This document shows positions 1 to 11,402 of a DNA stretch of 64,000 nt, piece after piece. The position numbers and the translations under genes are program-made. Every line of letters begins with the position of its first letter. Positions within the stretch are counted from its first letter, which is position 1. Origin of the DNA: Trema orientale (taxonomy: Eukaryota; Streptophyta; Magnoliopsida; Rosales; Cannabaceae); the NCBI GenBank assembly GCA_002914845.1, contig JXTC01000008.1:400350-464349 (forward strand). Direction: 5' to 3'. A model generated the notes under the pieces. It had not been told where the DNA came from, did not search any database, and saw only the letters and a list, made by a program, of their open reading frames with translations.

Positions 1-1093
1 GATACAGACCTACTTATTAAAGAGTGGTACTTATCTAAACAAATCCAAGATTTCTCAAAAGTTTCATCCCATCGAGGATTTTTCAAATTTTTTATACTAT
101 GGGTCTGGAATTATGTAAAAAGCCCTCCATGGGTTTTATAAGAAAGGGCTTTTAAGCTAAATTGCCGAATTTTGAATCACTATTTGAAAAATGGCCGTTT
201 TTAAAACACTATTAAACAATGTCCGAGTTTTGAAACTTATTTGAAAAATAGCCATTTTTCGTATTTATAGATCAAAATATATTGATTTATCTTTTATAAA
301 ATTCATTTATATTAAAAAACTTGATTTATTTTTTAAACAATAGATCAACTAAAAATCGGTCATTTATCAAAATGAAATTATAAACCAGCCGTTTATTAAA
401 TAGGTGTAAAAAAGAGCCATGTTTTAAGTTGATCTATAAAAAATGGACATCTCTTATAAATACTCTATAAGAAACTGCCAGCTTTTTTTTTTCCTCATTT
501 TAATAAATGGCCTTTTTTTCATCTCTTTGGTAAATAGCTTAATGTTTTTCATCTTTTGCTAATAACTATTTATTTATACGTCAATTTTATGTATTAGTAT
601 GCCAATATTTATATAATAATATATATATATATCTTTGTATAATTTTTTCTTTAAAAAAATGATATACTATATACAAGAACCAATATATCTGACCATTTGC
701 AAAAACTTTTGATATATCTGACAATTTTGTTATAGCATTTTTAAAAAGGAAAATTTTTAAATAGGAGCTCAAAATTCTGCCAGTTTGCTAAGAAGCACAA
801 TAAAAGTTATACATACGAAGTCCAACCAAGTTTAAATTGCACTCTACTCTTCTTTCCGTGAAATTAAATTTTGGGCTGCTCCATATACATATTGAATCAT
901 TGTTTAATTTTTTTTCTATATAACACTTTAATTTTATTATTATTATTATTATTATTTTACATTTTCATAAATAAAAACATTTTATTATTTTTTTTTTTTG
1001 CAAACTATTAATATTTAATAATCACATCTTTCATGATTGTACTTGATGTCGTGTGATGATTGTACTTAGTGTCATATCGGCCTAGGCACAGTT
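1..1093. other. AT-rich intergenic sequence
   Basis: No coding frame is credible here. The stretch is strongly AT-rich, with short repeated phrases of the type gaaaaatrgccrtttt around 185-260 and an (ATT)n microsatellite at about 937-954. It ends at the poly-T that marks the 3' tail of the LINE next to it. Confidence 0.6.
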
Positions 1094-1095
1094 AA
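1085..1095. repeat. Candidate LINE target-site duplication (partner at 3646-3664)
   Basis: AGGCACAGTTAA abuts the poly-T, and AGGCACAATTAGTTAATT lies just beyond the 5' end of the LINE homology. The two match apart from a 4-base insertion, as expected for an old, variable-length LINE target duplication. The AT content means chance similarity is possible. Confidence 0.4.
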
Positions 1096-1107
1096 TTTTT
1101 TTTTTTC

Positions 1108-3645
1108 CTCGAAGAAAAATTATATTTATTCAAATAATAGTGTGGTAGCCACAAAGGTGGCTACCTCCCTAATAGAGAAAGTTCCTGAAAGGTTTAGTCT
1201 AAAAGCCCAGTGTGTTTAAGCATGAGCCGACTTGTTTTGCTCCCTAGGGACCCAAACAACATTAACCGAAATTTCACAAAGCAAATTAAAAACAGATAGA
1301 CACAAATGCGTGAGTTGCCATATATGGACTCTTTGTTTACGGGCAGCTTCCATCTACTCCAAACAATCTGAAATAATGGCCACATTCCCCCCAATTTTTG
1401 ACTTATGCGTGTCTTTAAGCTCAATTCCAATGCTTGGCCTTCAGCTTTCATAGGGGATTCGGCGAAGAAGGATTTCACCGACAGAAGCATAATCTGGTTT
1501 TGATTGTCTGGGCTACCAGAGCAACACTACCCCTGCCACTTTTATAGGCAGCGTCGACATGGACCCGAACATCATATGAACTTAGATTCTATCTGTGTAG
1601 TTCACTTGTTCCCCCCGTTAGTGAGTTGGAGTGCTCCCTAGTAGCTTGATTCTCTAAACTTAGAAACTCTACCACGGCCACATTTATCTGAGCCAGAGTT
1701 GTTCTAGGGACACTGTTTCCTCCTGAATGAAAAACCTAGTTCCTTGTGTTACAGACTTTGTCACGGAGTATCGCTGAGAAGAGGCTGAACTCCCTTCTCG
1801 CACTGTTGTCCAGATGGGCTAGGTGTGGGGTGTTGATCATCCAACTCACCATTCCATACCTGCAAGGCACTGTGTCTCCTCGCACTTGCCATTTACTTAC
1901 AAACCATAAAGAACAAGTACCAGGGCATCGAAGGAATAACTATATAGTCGAATCTTCCTCACTTGCACATAAACAACATTTTCTATTTACTCCTCTAATT
2001 ATTTGACCAAGTCTCTCTCCTGTGGCCATAAGTACATATCTTACTATTCTCTAGAGCAATAGCTTTAGTCTCTCATGAAGCTGACTTGACCATAGCTTCT
2101 TCCAGGTAGTCTCTTTTTACCCAAACTTGATTCGGTTCTCCTCCCAATATGCTGATTTGACCGAGAATTTACCATCTCTCATCCCCTTCAAAACAAGTCT
2201 GTCATGAGATGATGTTAGCAGGAGAGTGGTAGTCTTGATTCAATCTATTGTCGAAGGTCTAAACCATCGTTGAAGTTTCTCTATATCCCAAGATCCATTC
2301 ACCCCTGAGAGTATGCTTACCAGCTTGAGATTCTTTTCTTATTGTAAAGTATTGAAGGCAACTCTGGATTACTCCACCGTAGCCCATGGAACCTAAGGTG
2401 AGTTCTATATATCGATGCTCTCCCCATTGGCAATCAGGTATACGTAGTTTCGACCAGTTAGCTCCCTCATAGACCAGATTGTTTTAGCAATTGTAGATAT
2501 AGCTGCAGGTAGTCTTGCCCCAGCAAAACTACTATTGCGATAGTATTTTAGGTAGAGTAGCTCTGCCCACAAGCTTGAGGATTCCGAAGCCATTAACCAG
2601 TCGAGTCTAGTTAGAAAGACTGAATTTAATGTTTGAACCGTCTCTATCCCAAACCACCCCTGGATTTTGGTTGGCATAGTTTTTTCCATGCTACTAGGCT
2701 GAGATAATGACTCTTCTCGAGAGTACCTATCCACTAAAACTTCCTAACCAACTTGTTACGGTCGTCACATATCGAGGAGAGAAGTCTTAAAGTAGACATG
2801 TTGTAAGCCAGAACACCCTGAACTACTGTCTTTATGAGGGTGGTCCTTTCTGCTTGGGATAGCAATTTGCATTTCCATCCCTTAAGTCTTGAAGCAATCT
2901 TGTCTTTTAGAAACTTAAAGTCCTGAGTGTGGTTGTTAGTTAGGAAAAAAGGGTTACCTAGAAAGATCTCTTTACCATTCATAACTGGGCATCCCAGTAT
3001 GTTCACCAAGGAGTCTTGGACTTGTGGCTATGTGTTCTTTGAAAATACCACACTAGACTTGTTCAAATTAAGTCGTTGACTAGATCACTTGAAACATTTA
3101 TCAAGACATCTTTGTAGCACATGCACCTAGATCGGGGCTGCCTCACAAAACAGGAAAATATCATCGGCGCACATCAAGTACGTAATAGCAGAGCAATTCG
3201 GAGCAATCTTAACCCTTTTAATGTTTCCCAACCGCTCCTCCTTCAAAATTAATTTTAGAAGCACCTCACTACACAAGATAAATAGGTAGGGTGATAATGG
3301 GTCTCCTTGGCGAAGACTCCTTTCCATATAAAAACTAGGTAGTGGACTCCCATTTAGGAGGAGTAAAAAAAGATACCAAAGTCACATAGAACATAACAAG
3401 CTTTATAAACTGGTCGCAGAATCCATTTGCATGTAGAACTCGCTCCAAGAAGCTCCATTCTATTCGGTCATATGCTTTAGACATGTCCAATTTCAGCTCC
3501 ATGCTCCTTTTCTTGTCTTTTTTTTTTTTCTTTCTTAATCGCATGCGTAACTTCTTGAGTAATAACTGAGTTTTCTGCTATCCACCCCCCTGGGACAAAG
3601 GTTGATTGGAAAGGAGAAATCAATTAGCTTGATGGTTAATCAGCA
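1108..3645 (-). pseudogene. LINE (non-LTR retrotransposon) ORF2 relic, 5'-truncated
   Basis: Broken reverse transcriptase and RNase H of a plant L1-like element. Reading the minus strand from about 3620, the pieces follow the family order: QSTFVPGGW; the palm motif LDMSKAYDRIEW (about 3490-3450); RQGDPLSPYLF (about 3310-3280); then CADDIFLF, the catalytic block usually written FADD or YADD; then the thumb (LGCPVMNGKEIF, about 3000-2970) and the post-RT region (2734-2405). Near the 3' end come an RNase H-like stretch (AESPMKAEGQAL, about 1450) and VWVPREQNKSAH (about 1240). Stops and frameshifts separate the pieces. The endonuclease domain and 5' part are absent, the usual result of incomplete reverse transcription. 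The poly-T at about 1096-1107 is the poly-A tail read from the other strand. It cannot be autonomous. Confidence 0.85.
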
Positions 3646-3918
3646 AGGCACAATTAGTTAATTAGCTAGGTGGTTAGTTACTCATGTCGTATCATATTGA
3701 GCACAATTCCTAATCAAATCGTGGTATGATAAACATAATTACTAACCAAGTGGTGTTGCCTCATAATAGTGTTGTGCCGGTGCTAAAATATTTTTGACAT
3801 AAAAAATATCATTGTTCTGTCACTAATATGCAACAAACTCAAATACCCAAAATTATCCAATGAAGGAGTCAAAGGTTGAGTATTCAAGAGTATTATTCGG
3901 AGGAAAATAATATTAATA

Positions 3919-4149
3919 GGACTAACTTAGGCCAAAATGATTTTTTTTTGTGTATTTTCTTAAAAAAATAATATTTTTACAAATATCAAGGACTTCTTGA
4001 TCATAGATTAATAACTTTTTGACTAATTTAAAACTTTTTCATATTCTAGAAATTCTTAATAATAAGTCAAGAAATTATTAACACTCCTAAAAATATTATT
4101 TTTTAATATATAAAAAAAAAAAAAAAGTCATTTAAGCCCAAGTTGGTCC
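3919..4149. mobile_element. MITE-like inverted-repeat element
   Basis: A 231-bp stretch with long imperfect inverted ends. The left end reads GGACTAACTTAGGCC and the reverse complement of the right end reads GGACCAACTTGGGCT; both run into T-rich tracts and a shared AATAATATTTTTA inner motif. It has no coding capacity and no clear target duplication, so the superfamily is undetermined. Confidence 0.5.
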
Positions 4150-5474
4150 TCCATATGTCCTTTTCTCTATCATTCGCTTTGCTCTGGTGGGCCTTGTTCT
4201 TCCAAACCGATTCACGCGCATAGCACATTATATTTCCCTAACGGCACACATAATGAATTCTTTTCTGTTTTTTAATAATTAATATGGTTGAGTAGTTCAA
4301 ACCTTTTTTTCAAAAAAAAATAAAAAATAGTTCAAACCTAATAAGACATTTGCGCTATAGATATAAATGTTGTTCAACTTCACTAGAATTTAAAATACCA
4401 CATATAATCTTCATAAAAATTTAAAAAAAAATGACTAGAATAACTAGAGAATTAGAGATGTAATGACGTAATGTTGTAATAACAAGATAATCAAACCAAT
4501 TTTGATACAGGACACCGCACGGCATCTTTTTTTTTTTCTTTCGGTGTGGTGCCAAGCCACAATGTGAACATCCCGGAGAACTATTATAAATGGCAGTTCT
4601 AAAATTTAAATTTTGTCAAATATAGCAACTAACTAAATAAATTTTAAAATATTAAAGACTTAANTTTTTTTTTTGGCAAACAAAAATTGCACTATAATCT
4701 GCTCTGCACGCTTTCCCATGTTGGGGTCATGTTGGGTCTGCTGGCTGTTAGATTCGTTTTGACAAAAATACAGATAGTGTCAGCTAAAAGAGTAATAATT
4801 TACTTCCCAAGTCAAATACGGCACACGCTAAACCCCTCCGTTGTTGGCACAGCCATCCATGTGTTCAGATCCAAATAGAAGCATTTTCAATCATCCGTTT
4901 TCTATATCTACTAATCGTAGGAACGTGTCTAAGGCAAGTGTACCCGTTTTTGTTTTTTTGTTTTTTTTTTTTTCCCTTTTATAAGAAAGAAATAATACTC
5001 ACAAATTATCAATTACTGTAATACTTTATTTTATATTTGTTTTAGAATATGTTTAATGCCAATAAAATTATCAAATTATCTAATTTCTTGAAAAAGAGTG
5101 AATTTATTAGAAAACAGAAACCTAAAATCAAAGATGAATTGGATTAAAATCTTTAAAATTCTCTTTTTCTTTTCAAGTACGAACTAATTTTTTTCCAGTT
5201 CAAATTCTCTAAGAACACTTNNNNNNTCGTTCTATTTCATCTGGTATTTCGTAGGGATAAAGGATATACAGATAAAATAAAGAATATATTTATTCTCCTC
5301 AAAAAAAAAAGAATAAAAAAAAAACAGATAAACATTATTAAGAGAAGATTAAATATAAAAATATTATAAATATACATATTAGTAAGATTAAATATAAAAA
5401 TAGCATAAATATATATATTAGTAGTCTAACACATTTCACATGTTTACCATTAAAGAATAGAAAAATCAGATATG
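4150..5474. other. Intergenic, with two assembly gaps
   Basis: No gene or RNA gene is recognisable. N bases occur at 4664 and 5221-5226, so short indels here are not reliable. A roughly 45-bp degenerate tandem repeat (attaaatataaaaata type) lies at about 5348-5430. Confidence 0.5.
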
Positions 5475-5643
5475 CCAACTAAGGCTAGCTCAATTGGTCC
5501 AGTGTTTGAGGGATGTGTGTGTGAGTTTGGGGGTTAGGAGTTCAAACCTTAGTAGTGAGGGGTGTGTGAGTTATTTTTCTTTATCTCTATAATAAGTGAT
5601 GATCATTAATTAAGTCCCACTTTTAAAAAATAAAATAAAATAA
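5475..5643 (+). mobile_element. tRNA-derived SINE
   Basis: A RNA polymerase III promoter-like head is visible: an A-box-like TAGCTCAATTGG at about 5486-5497 and a B-box-like AGTTCAAACCT at about 5541-5551. A short body follows, then an A-rich tail ((aaaat)n-like, about 5625-5643). CAGATATG occurs directly on both sides (5467-5474 and 5645-5652), a plausible target-site duplication. The size (169 bp), internal boxes and tail fit plant SINEs. The family is not identified. Confidence 0.6.
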
Positions 5644-5656
5644 CCAGATATGTGAA

Positions 5657-5916
5657 GTGGATATAATATATGGGACCCACTTTTATATTAATTTTTCTAT
5701 TTTCTACAAAGATAACTATGGGAAGTTGAAATAAAAAGAAATAAATCAAAATTCTTTAAGAATAGAAAGTTATCTATTAATGGAGAGAGTGGATATAATA
5801 TATAGGACCCACTTTTATATTAATTTTTCTATTTTCTACAAACACAACCACGAGAAGCTGAAATAAAAAGAAATAAATTAAAATTCTTTAACAATAGAAA
5901 GTTATCTATTAATGTA
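5657..5916. repeat. 132-bp tandem duplication, two copies
   Basis: The block starting gtggatataatata at 5657 recurs at 5789 and both copies run to tatctattaatg. Scattered substitutions separate the copies, so the duplication is not recent. It has no coding capacity. Confidence 0.8.
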
Positions 5917-6524
5917 AATAAGACAAAAAAAAAATGTAAAAAAATATTTTAAAAAGCAAGCAAGCTTCCAACTGCTTATTCTTTTTTCTATAATAGTAAT
6001 AGATTTGCATTAATAAAATCTTTTGGAGCTAGTCAACCAGATGTAATTGTAAACAGATTTAGTCTTCGTAAGAAAAAAGTTAATAATAATTTATTGATAA
6101 TAAACAAGTCAAATATTAGAGCATTGTCATAGGCATTAATGGTTAATAGTGCCTAACACCACAATAACGTGTGGATGATTGTAATTAATAAACTAGGTCC
6201 ATATAATCCCACCTGGAGTCTAATTATAATTAACTTGTTGCAGACTCACAGGTTATGTGGTACTAACATGATATGATGCCTCATAGCAAATGCAGTCCAA
6301 ATATTAAAGCTTACTATTTTGATATTACACAACACGTGTCAAGGTGATCAGAACACTATTCCATATTTCCATGTTAATATACAAGTAAGTGTTTGAAACC
6401 ATTCCTCTCTACATATATAATAGAGTAATGCTATATAATCTATATAAAACCCTATTTGGTCTAATATTTCTCTTAAAGAAGAAAAAATAAACTAAATAGC
6501 ACGAGTTGTAGAGATCAACGAGCT
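5917..6524. other. Intergenic
   Basis: AT-rich non-coding sequence. I see no gene, RNA gene or element boundary. Confidence 0.45.
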
Positions 6525-7353
6525 TAGAACATCTCTAATATAAAATGCTAAAAAATAGTATGCCAATGTTATATTTGAATAACATTGAAAATGACTTGCT
6601 AAATTTAGAACACACGTTTTAAGATTTACTCTAATAGATGCATGCTAAAAAAATATTGTTATTTTGTATTTTGACACTATTTTTATTTACAATTCTGCTT
6701 TCCTTCTACTATTAATTCTTATTATTATATATTTTTTGAACAAACACTCATTTTATTTAAATGAGCAAAATAGCTAATACAATCCGAAAGAAAAAAAAAA
6801 TGAATAACTTGTTGAATGTGATCATAGAAGGAGATTTTGATGAATCCTCATCTGATTATAGGATCTTGACTAATGCTCAACCATACCTTGTAAATTAATA
6901 CATCTTGATCAAGTGTAAATAATTCTCCACACTTTCCTTCAACTTGTGATTCTTCATCTTTTTCAAGTGTAAATTGGCCACATTACAAATTTACATTTTC
7001 AATTTAATATAATAGCAATATTATAAAAGTTCAGACAAACTAAATTTAAATTAGCCGCATTGTAAATAATGATCACATCTTAAATTTAATAAATGCTACA
7101 AAGCTAATGTTGTAAAATCTAATACATACTAATGACAAAATTGCAAACTTGAACGGTTAACCACGTTAATAATGGAAATATTGTAAATTTTAGAATTATA
7201 TTATACCTTGTGTTATATTTAACACAAGAAATAGAAGGTGCTAAAAGTATTGTTATATTTGACATATCTTAGAGACATTTTTTCCTTTTTGTGAAATCCT
7301 AAAATTTAACATTGATATGGGTAAAATAGAATATCCATTGGAGATGCTCTAAC
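6525..7353. mobile_element. Probable MITE with GAGCATCTCCAAT-type ends
   Basis: The left end reads TTAGAACATCTCTAATAT and the reverse complement of the right end reads TTAGAGCATCTCCAATGG, a terminal motif seen repeatedly in plant non-autonomous DNA transposons. The interior is AT-rich with no ORF. No convincing target duplication was found and the ends have drifted. Confidence 0.45.
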
Positions 7354-9644
7354 CTTTCATTCCAAAATACACCAAACGCATTAATGTGGAAACCAAATAA
7401 AGAGGCTCTATTCAAGCAAAATAAATAAATAAATAAATATGCTCCATTTTTGTCACGTAACAGGATAATCTAGCAACGCATTGCTACATAAGAAAACATG
7501 TCAAGTCACTCTTCACAAATGGAGATGAAAACTATTATAACAGTATTCTTCAACACCAGATTACCAAAATATTATAAGTGAAAACAAATGAAAAATAAAA
7601 GAGATCTCAAACTGATGTAAATTAAACACAAATAACTAAATAAATGAGGCTTTGAAAAGATAACAAACACGGAGGAAGGAACCCTACTCGTCCGTGACAC
7701 CGTACGAATAATGAATATTCATTTTAAAGTCCCAAAGAAAGAAAAGAACCATATAACAGAACGACAAACGTGCTAACATCTAGAACACAACTAAAAGACA
7801 GATCTGTATATAAATATTATCAACAATTTAGTGAACGTGACATGCAACCATACAACAGAGATGGGCCACCCAAACATGGGCCACCTGCGGTGGGTGGCCT
7901 AGTCCTACCGCGCATTATGTTATGCTCAAGCGAGTACCCATTAAACTGTCGGCTACAACAACTCATAGGTGTGATTTGTATCTATTTTCTTGGCAGATTT
8001 TCCCAGTCAAAATTTTTGGTTATGGGCGTGGTAAAAGGTCTAAGACAATGGACAGACTGAGAGAAAAGAATAAAAGAAAAAAAAATGAATGAAATTCAAC
8101 TCGTTTTTCTTTTTTTTTTTTTCCATTGCTCCAGTTCAAGGCCAACACTGTTCCCTTACATTTTTTTTTTCTTTTTCTTGTGAAGTAGTCAAGTAGACGG
8201 GAATTGCATCCAACCAAACTCCCCCGTTATAATATATGTACAAAACACCCTTGAAGAAAAAGTCAAAAAAGACCTACTTGAGCAGTTGTGCTGCACCATC
8301 CGGATATCTAATCTAAGGAGAAAAGAAAAGAATTCAACTTTAACCAAAGTAAAAGGTACCTCGCTTGGTTGCTTTGTTGTTTCTTCTTGCTTTTACTACT
8401 TCCCCTAGTATTTCCTTTTTCTTTTTTTTTTTTCTTTTCAATCCTCATTATGATTCTTCTTCATAAATCTTGTTCAAGTCCAGTTGGAATTACTGGGTTT
8501 CTCTTGGTTGTGGGCACCTCTTTACGCCTCTTCAAAACCATAGATTCCCTGGTATGTAGCTCCAACATTTTTTACAACCCCACTTGCTCCAAAAATAAGA
8601 ACCAACACAAATATCTACACTGGACTTCTATACCTGAAAGAGGAAACCAAAAAACTCATTTTATTCTTCGACTTGGCTATGCTACAATTAGGAATATCGA
8701 TTAAAGTCTAAACAAATTTGAACCAAAACTTTAATATAATCCCATTGGAACCTAGGCACAGCAATATGTGGGGGAATTCTTTAAATGACAAAACAAAAAA
8801 AAAGGGTGGTTGTAGAATAAAGCACTAAAGCAAGTAGCACCACCCAAAATTGCTATAAACATAGATTTTAAACAAAGCAACGGCTCTCAATTTGCATGAA
8901 GAATAAACAAAAGCACATTCACATTTTGTGCCTCATGATAAAAGAACTCGCAAGAATATTTTCACTGGGGTAAAATTTTCAAATATTCTAGCATCAGAGC
9001 ATTCATTGAATGCAATCATATTTACAAGAAAACTGGACGAGAAAAACTCAAAATCGTTTTGAAAATTTTCTTGTTTGGAAAAGTTCGATCCAATTTGTTC
9101 CTTAAGATAAAGGGTTTGCCTCATTCCTTCAAAATGTTGGCTTGGTAAAAATTAAGAATCCCTGTCAATCTGTCACGTACAAAGATTCGGCCTTTACTAA
9201 ACTAACACAAGTTTGCCCTTTCACTTCTCAAATACTACACTGCATGATTATTTGTACTATCAAATGGTTCCCAAAACAAAACCCCGATAAGGCACGAAAA
9301 ATATGAACAAATTCTCTCAGCAACAAATTGTACAAAATTCAAAACCAGATATGCATGTGTCTCAACTAAGAATTTTTATCACTAACACTATAAAAAACTG
9401 TGTAAAGATTATCAAATTCAAATCCAGATTCATGTGTCCTAACTAAGATCTATCATCTCTAAAACAATAATTCCACTTTGCTATGCTAGATAACACAAAC
9501 CACGGTTTATACGATAATACTATTGGACCCTTTTCACCACATTTCCACACTGACAACTCCAACAAACCAAAATCCAAAAAGAAGACAAGAAAAACAAAGT
9601 GCAGCATGGTAAAGAATCACTAACCAGTTTTGCCGGAGAGAAAT
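7354..9644. other. Downstream flank of the GT14 gene; possible spliced 3' UTR
   Basis: No coding ORF is credible. On the minus strand a good donor (GTTAGT, exon ending at about 9625) lies about 20 bases after the GT14 stop, and an acceptor-like CTCCTTAG is followed by exon-like sequence from about 8312. A 3' UTR intron of about 1.3 kb is therefore possible, but this is inference. A short perfect hairpin-like GGCCACCTGC / GGTGGGTGGCC lies at about 7879-7899. Confidence 0.35.
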
Positions 9645-10745
9645 TCAATCCCGGAAAATGACCTTCTTGGCGATATCCATCAAGGGTCTCAAGCATTCAG
9701 GCGAGAATTTACGGGCAAACAAGTAGGATTCAGAGTGATTCGACTGCCTAAGACGATGAATCAGCACCGGCGAAATCTCCGCCGGCCCGTAAGTGTAAGG
9801 GTGGCCGTTCGTCGTTCCGGTCCAATTGACCCGAGTCAATGTGTACTGAGTACAACCATTCGGATCCGCCATTGACAAAAGGGTCGGAAAATAGTGCTCC
9901 TCCGGGTAACATTCGCCTTCCTTATAGCACGGCGTTCTAAATTTCCTCCATAGCGTCCGATCCTTGACCACAACCCGAGCGTGCCGCCGCGTCAGCACAA
10001 AGAATTGCGATCCGACCCGGAATTGCTCGAAGGACACTTCCGGCATCATCGAAAACCTTCCTCTAGCCGTATACCTCTTCCAGAGATTGCGAGACTTGGA
10101 GAGTATCTCGATGAAGCTCTTGTACCTGCCGCGGACGCCGAGCCGAGTCAACTCAGCGTCGGAATCGGCCACCGACGACGACAAATCGAACGACCTGGAG
10201 ACCACAAGGGAATGGTAAACGTATCTGAACGAGTGGAGCGGCACACAGTACTGAGACAACACGGCGAAGAAGGCGTTCGCGGGGTCATCGATGATGGCGG
10301 TCGCGAGTAGGCGGCGCGTGGCGGAGATGAGAGTGGCGGAGGCGCGGTAGGTCCGCTTGGCGGCGATGAAGCGGTCCTCGAAGACGCCGTGGGGGCGCGT
10401 GACGTTGACGGCGGGATCGGCGTGGACGTAGATGTTGTAGAGATTGGAATTCCCTTTGAAGAAGCGTTCCCATAAGGGAGCGAAGTGGAGGTCCGAATTT
10501 GTGAGAAATAGAAAAGCGATCTTAAGCTTGGGGTTGGAACCCGTGGAGAGGTGGGAGTTAATGGCGGAGGAGGAGGACCCGGAAGCCCGGTCGAAGAGAG
10601 CGAGGTCATCGAGTTCGTCGGAGGGAGAGATCAAGGCGGAGGACTGGTGCTGCTGAAGCGGGGAGAGGAAGCGAGGGGCCAAGAGGAAGAGGATTGGGAG
10701 AGAGAGCAAGAGAGAGAAGGAGAGGACGAATGGGGTCGAGAACAT
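9645..10745 (-). CDS. GT14-family glycosyltransferase (core-2/I-branching-like, DUF266)
   Basis: Predicted Golgi type II membrane glycosyltransferase of the plant GT14/DUF266 group, in a single exon. The chosen start is ATG at 10743-10745, giving 366 residues. The open frame continues upstream, but only with GTG codons and GCC repeats and no in-frame ATG, and this start puts the hydrophobic anchor (about residues 5-25, FVLSFSLLLSLPILFLLAP) at the N terminus as in relatives. A low-complexity stem follows. The Branch domain begins near residue 75 (KIAFLFLT) and includes the YVHADP strand, FFAVLSQYCVPLHSF, the CYPEEHYFPTLL region and the family ending KKVIFRD. Potential N-glycosylation sites (NVT, NWT, NHS) fit a luminal domain. 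The coding region is GC-rich compared with its surroundings. The family is clear; the acceptor substrate cannot be read from sequence. Members act on cell-wall glycans or arabinogalactan proteins where known. Confidence 0.92.
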   Translation of the reverse strand: MFSTPFVLSFSLLLSLPILFLLAPRFLSPLQQHQSSALISPSDELDDLALFDRASGSSSSAINSHLSTGSNPKLKIAFLFLTNSDLHFAPLWERFFKGNSNLYNIYVHADPAVNVTRPHGVFEDRFIAAKRTYRASATLISATRRLLATAIIDDPANAFFAVLSQYCVPLHSFRYVYHSLVVSRSFDLSSSVADSDAELTRLGVRGRYKSFIEILSKSRNLWKRYTARGRFSMMPEVSFEQFRVGSQFFVLTRRHARVVVKDRTLWRKFRTPCYKEGECYPEEHYFPTLLSMADPNGCTQYTLTRVNWTGTTNGHPYTYGPAEISPVLIHRLRQSNHSESYLFARKFSPECLRPLMDIAKKVIFRD

Positions 10746-11227
10746 TGAGCCCGAAGCGACGGTTCTCGACGCCCAGGCGCCGAATGGGCATGTGGGTTTC
10801 ACGAATCCGAGCCTGAATCTGTGCACCACGGCGGCGGCGGCGGCGGTGTGCGATGGGTCTGGAATGGTGAAAGACTGAGGGGGAGAGATTGGAATTGTTT
10901 GGATCGAGGGAAAACTTGGGAATGGAGAGGGAAAATGGAGGAATGAATTAATGAGAATTGAATGGCAAAGGAGAGGACAAAAAAAAAAAAAAAAGGGAGA
11001 GAGGGTGATAGGGAAATGAAGATTTCGGTCTTCGGACGATGGATGGTAATGAATGCCGATACCGATAGGGATTTGGGATGGATCTCCCTCTATCTGGCCC
11101 TATAGGAGTTTTGCCGTCATACTTGACGGCGTAATTTCAAGAGGAGTTTTTTATTTTTTATTTTTAACAGAGAGAGGAGTTTCAAAAGTTGAGAAAAAAA
11201 AAGAAAATTTAGTTTGATTCACAGGGT
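10746..11227. other. 5' leader and promoter region of the GT14 gene
   Basis: Contains a short GGC repeat at about 10831-10846 (a GCC run on the gene strand) and A-rich or GA-rich tracts at about 10980-11005. There is no ATG in the leader that is in frame with the GT14 ORF. I cannot place a TATA box with confidence. Confidence 0.4.
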
Positions 11228-11402
11228 CTACAGCAGGATGCCCCTACGTAGGGTCCTGTCTATTCACCGTTAGATGGGAATCTGTATATAAATAGATTCT
11301 TCACAGATTCCCTTTATTCTCTACAGATTCCCGTTATTCTCCACAGATTCTCATCCAACGATAATTAAAGCATGACCCTACGTAGGAACGCCCTTACCAT
11401 AG
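11228..11402. mobile_element. Hairpin MITE, CTACGTAGGG family, copy 1
   Basis: Inverted ends: CTACAGCAGGATGCCCCTAC on the left, and CTATGGTAAGGGCGTTCCTAC as the reverse complement of the right. Both continue into CGTAGGGTC and then an inner ACCGTTAGATGGGAATCTGT-type arm, so the whole element can fold. A second copy with the same end plan lies at 22931-23064. It is non-coding, with no clear target duplication. Confidence 0.6.

Noticed and set aside
9630-10656. Several long open frames overlapping the GT14 gene on both strands (for example 10148-10609 minus, 9981-10310 plus)
   Set aside because: Shadows of a GC-rich coding exon; the translations are low-complexity Pro/Ser/Arg-rich and lack domains.
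10746-10829. N-terminal extension of the GT14 protein by 28 codons
   Set aside because: It begins with GTG, has no ATG in frame, and would place the membrane anchor away from the N terminus; relatives start at the anchor.
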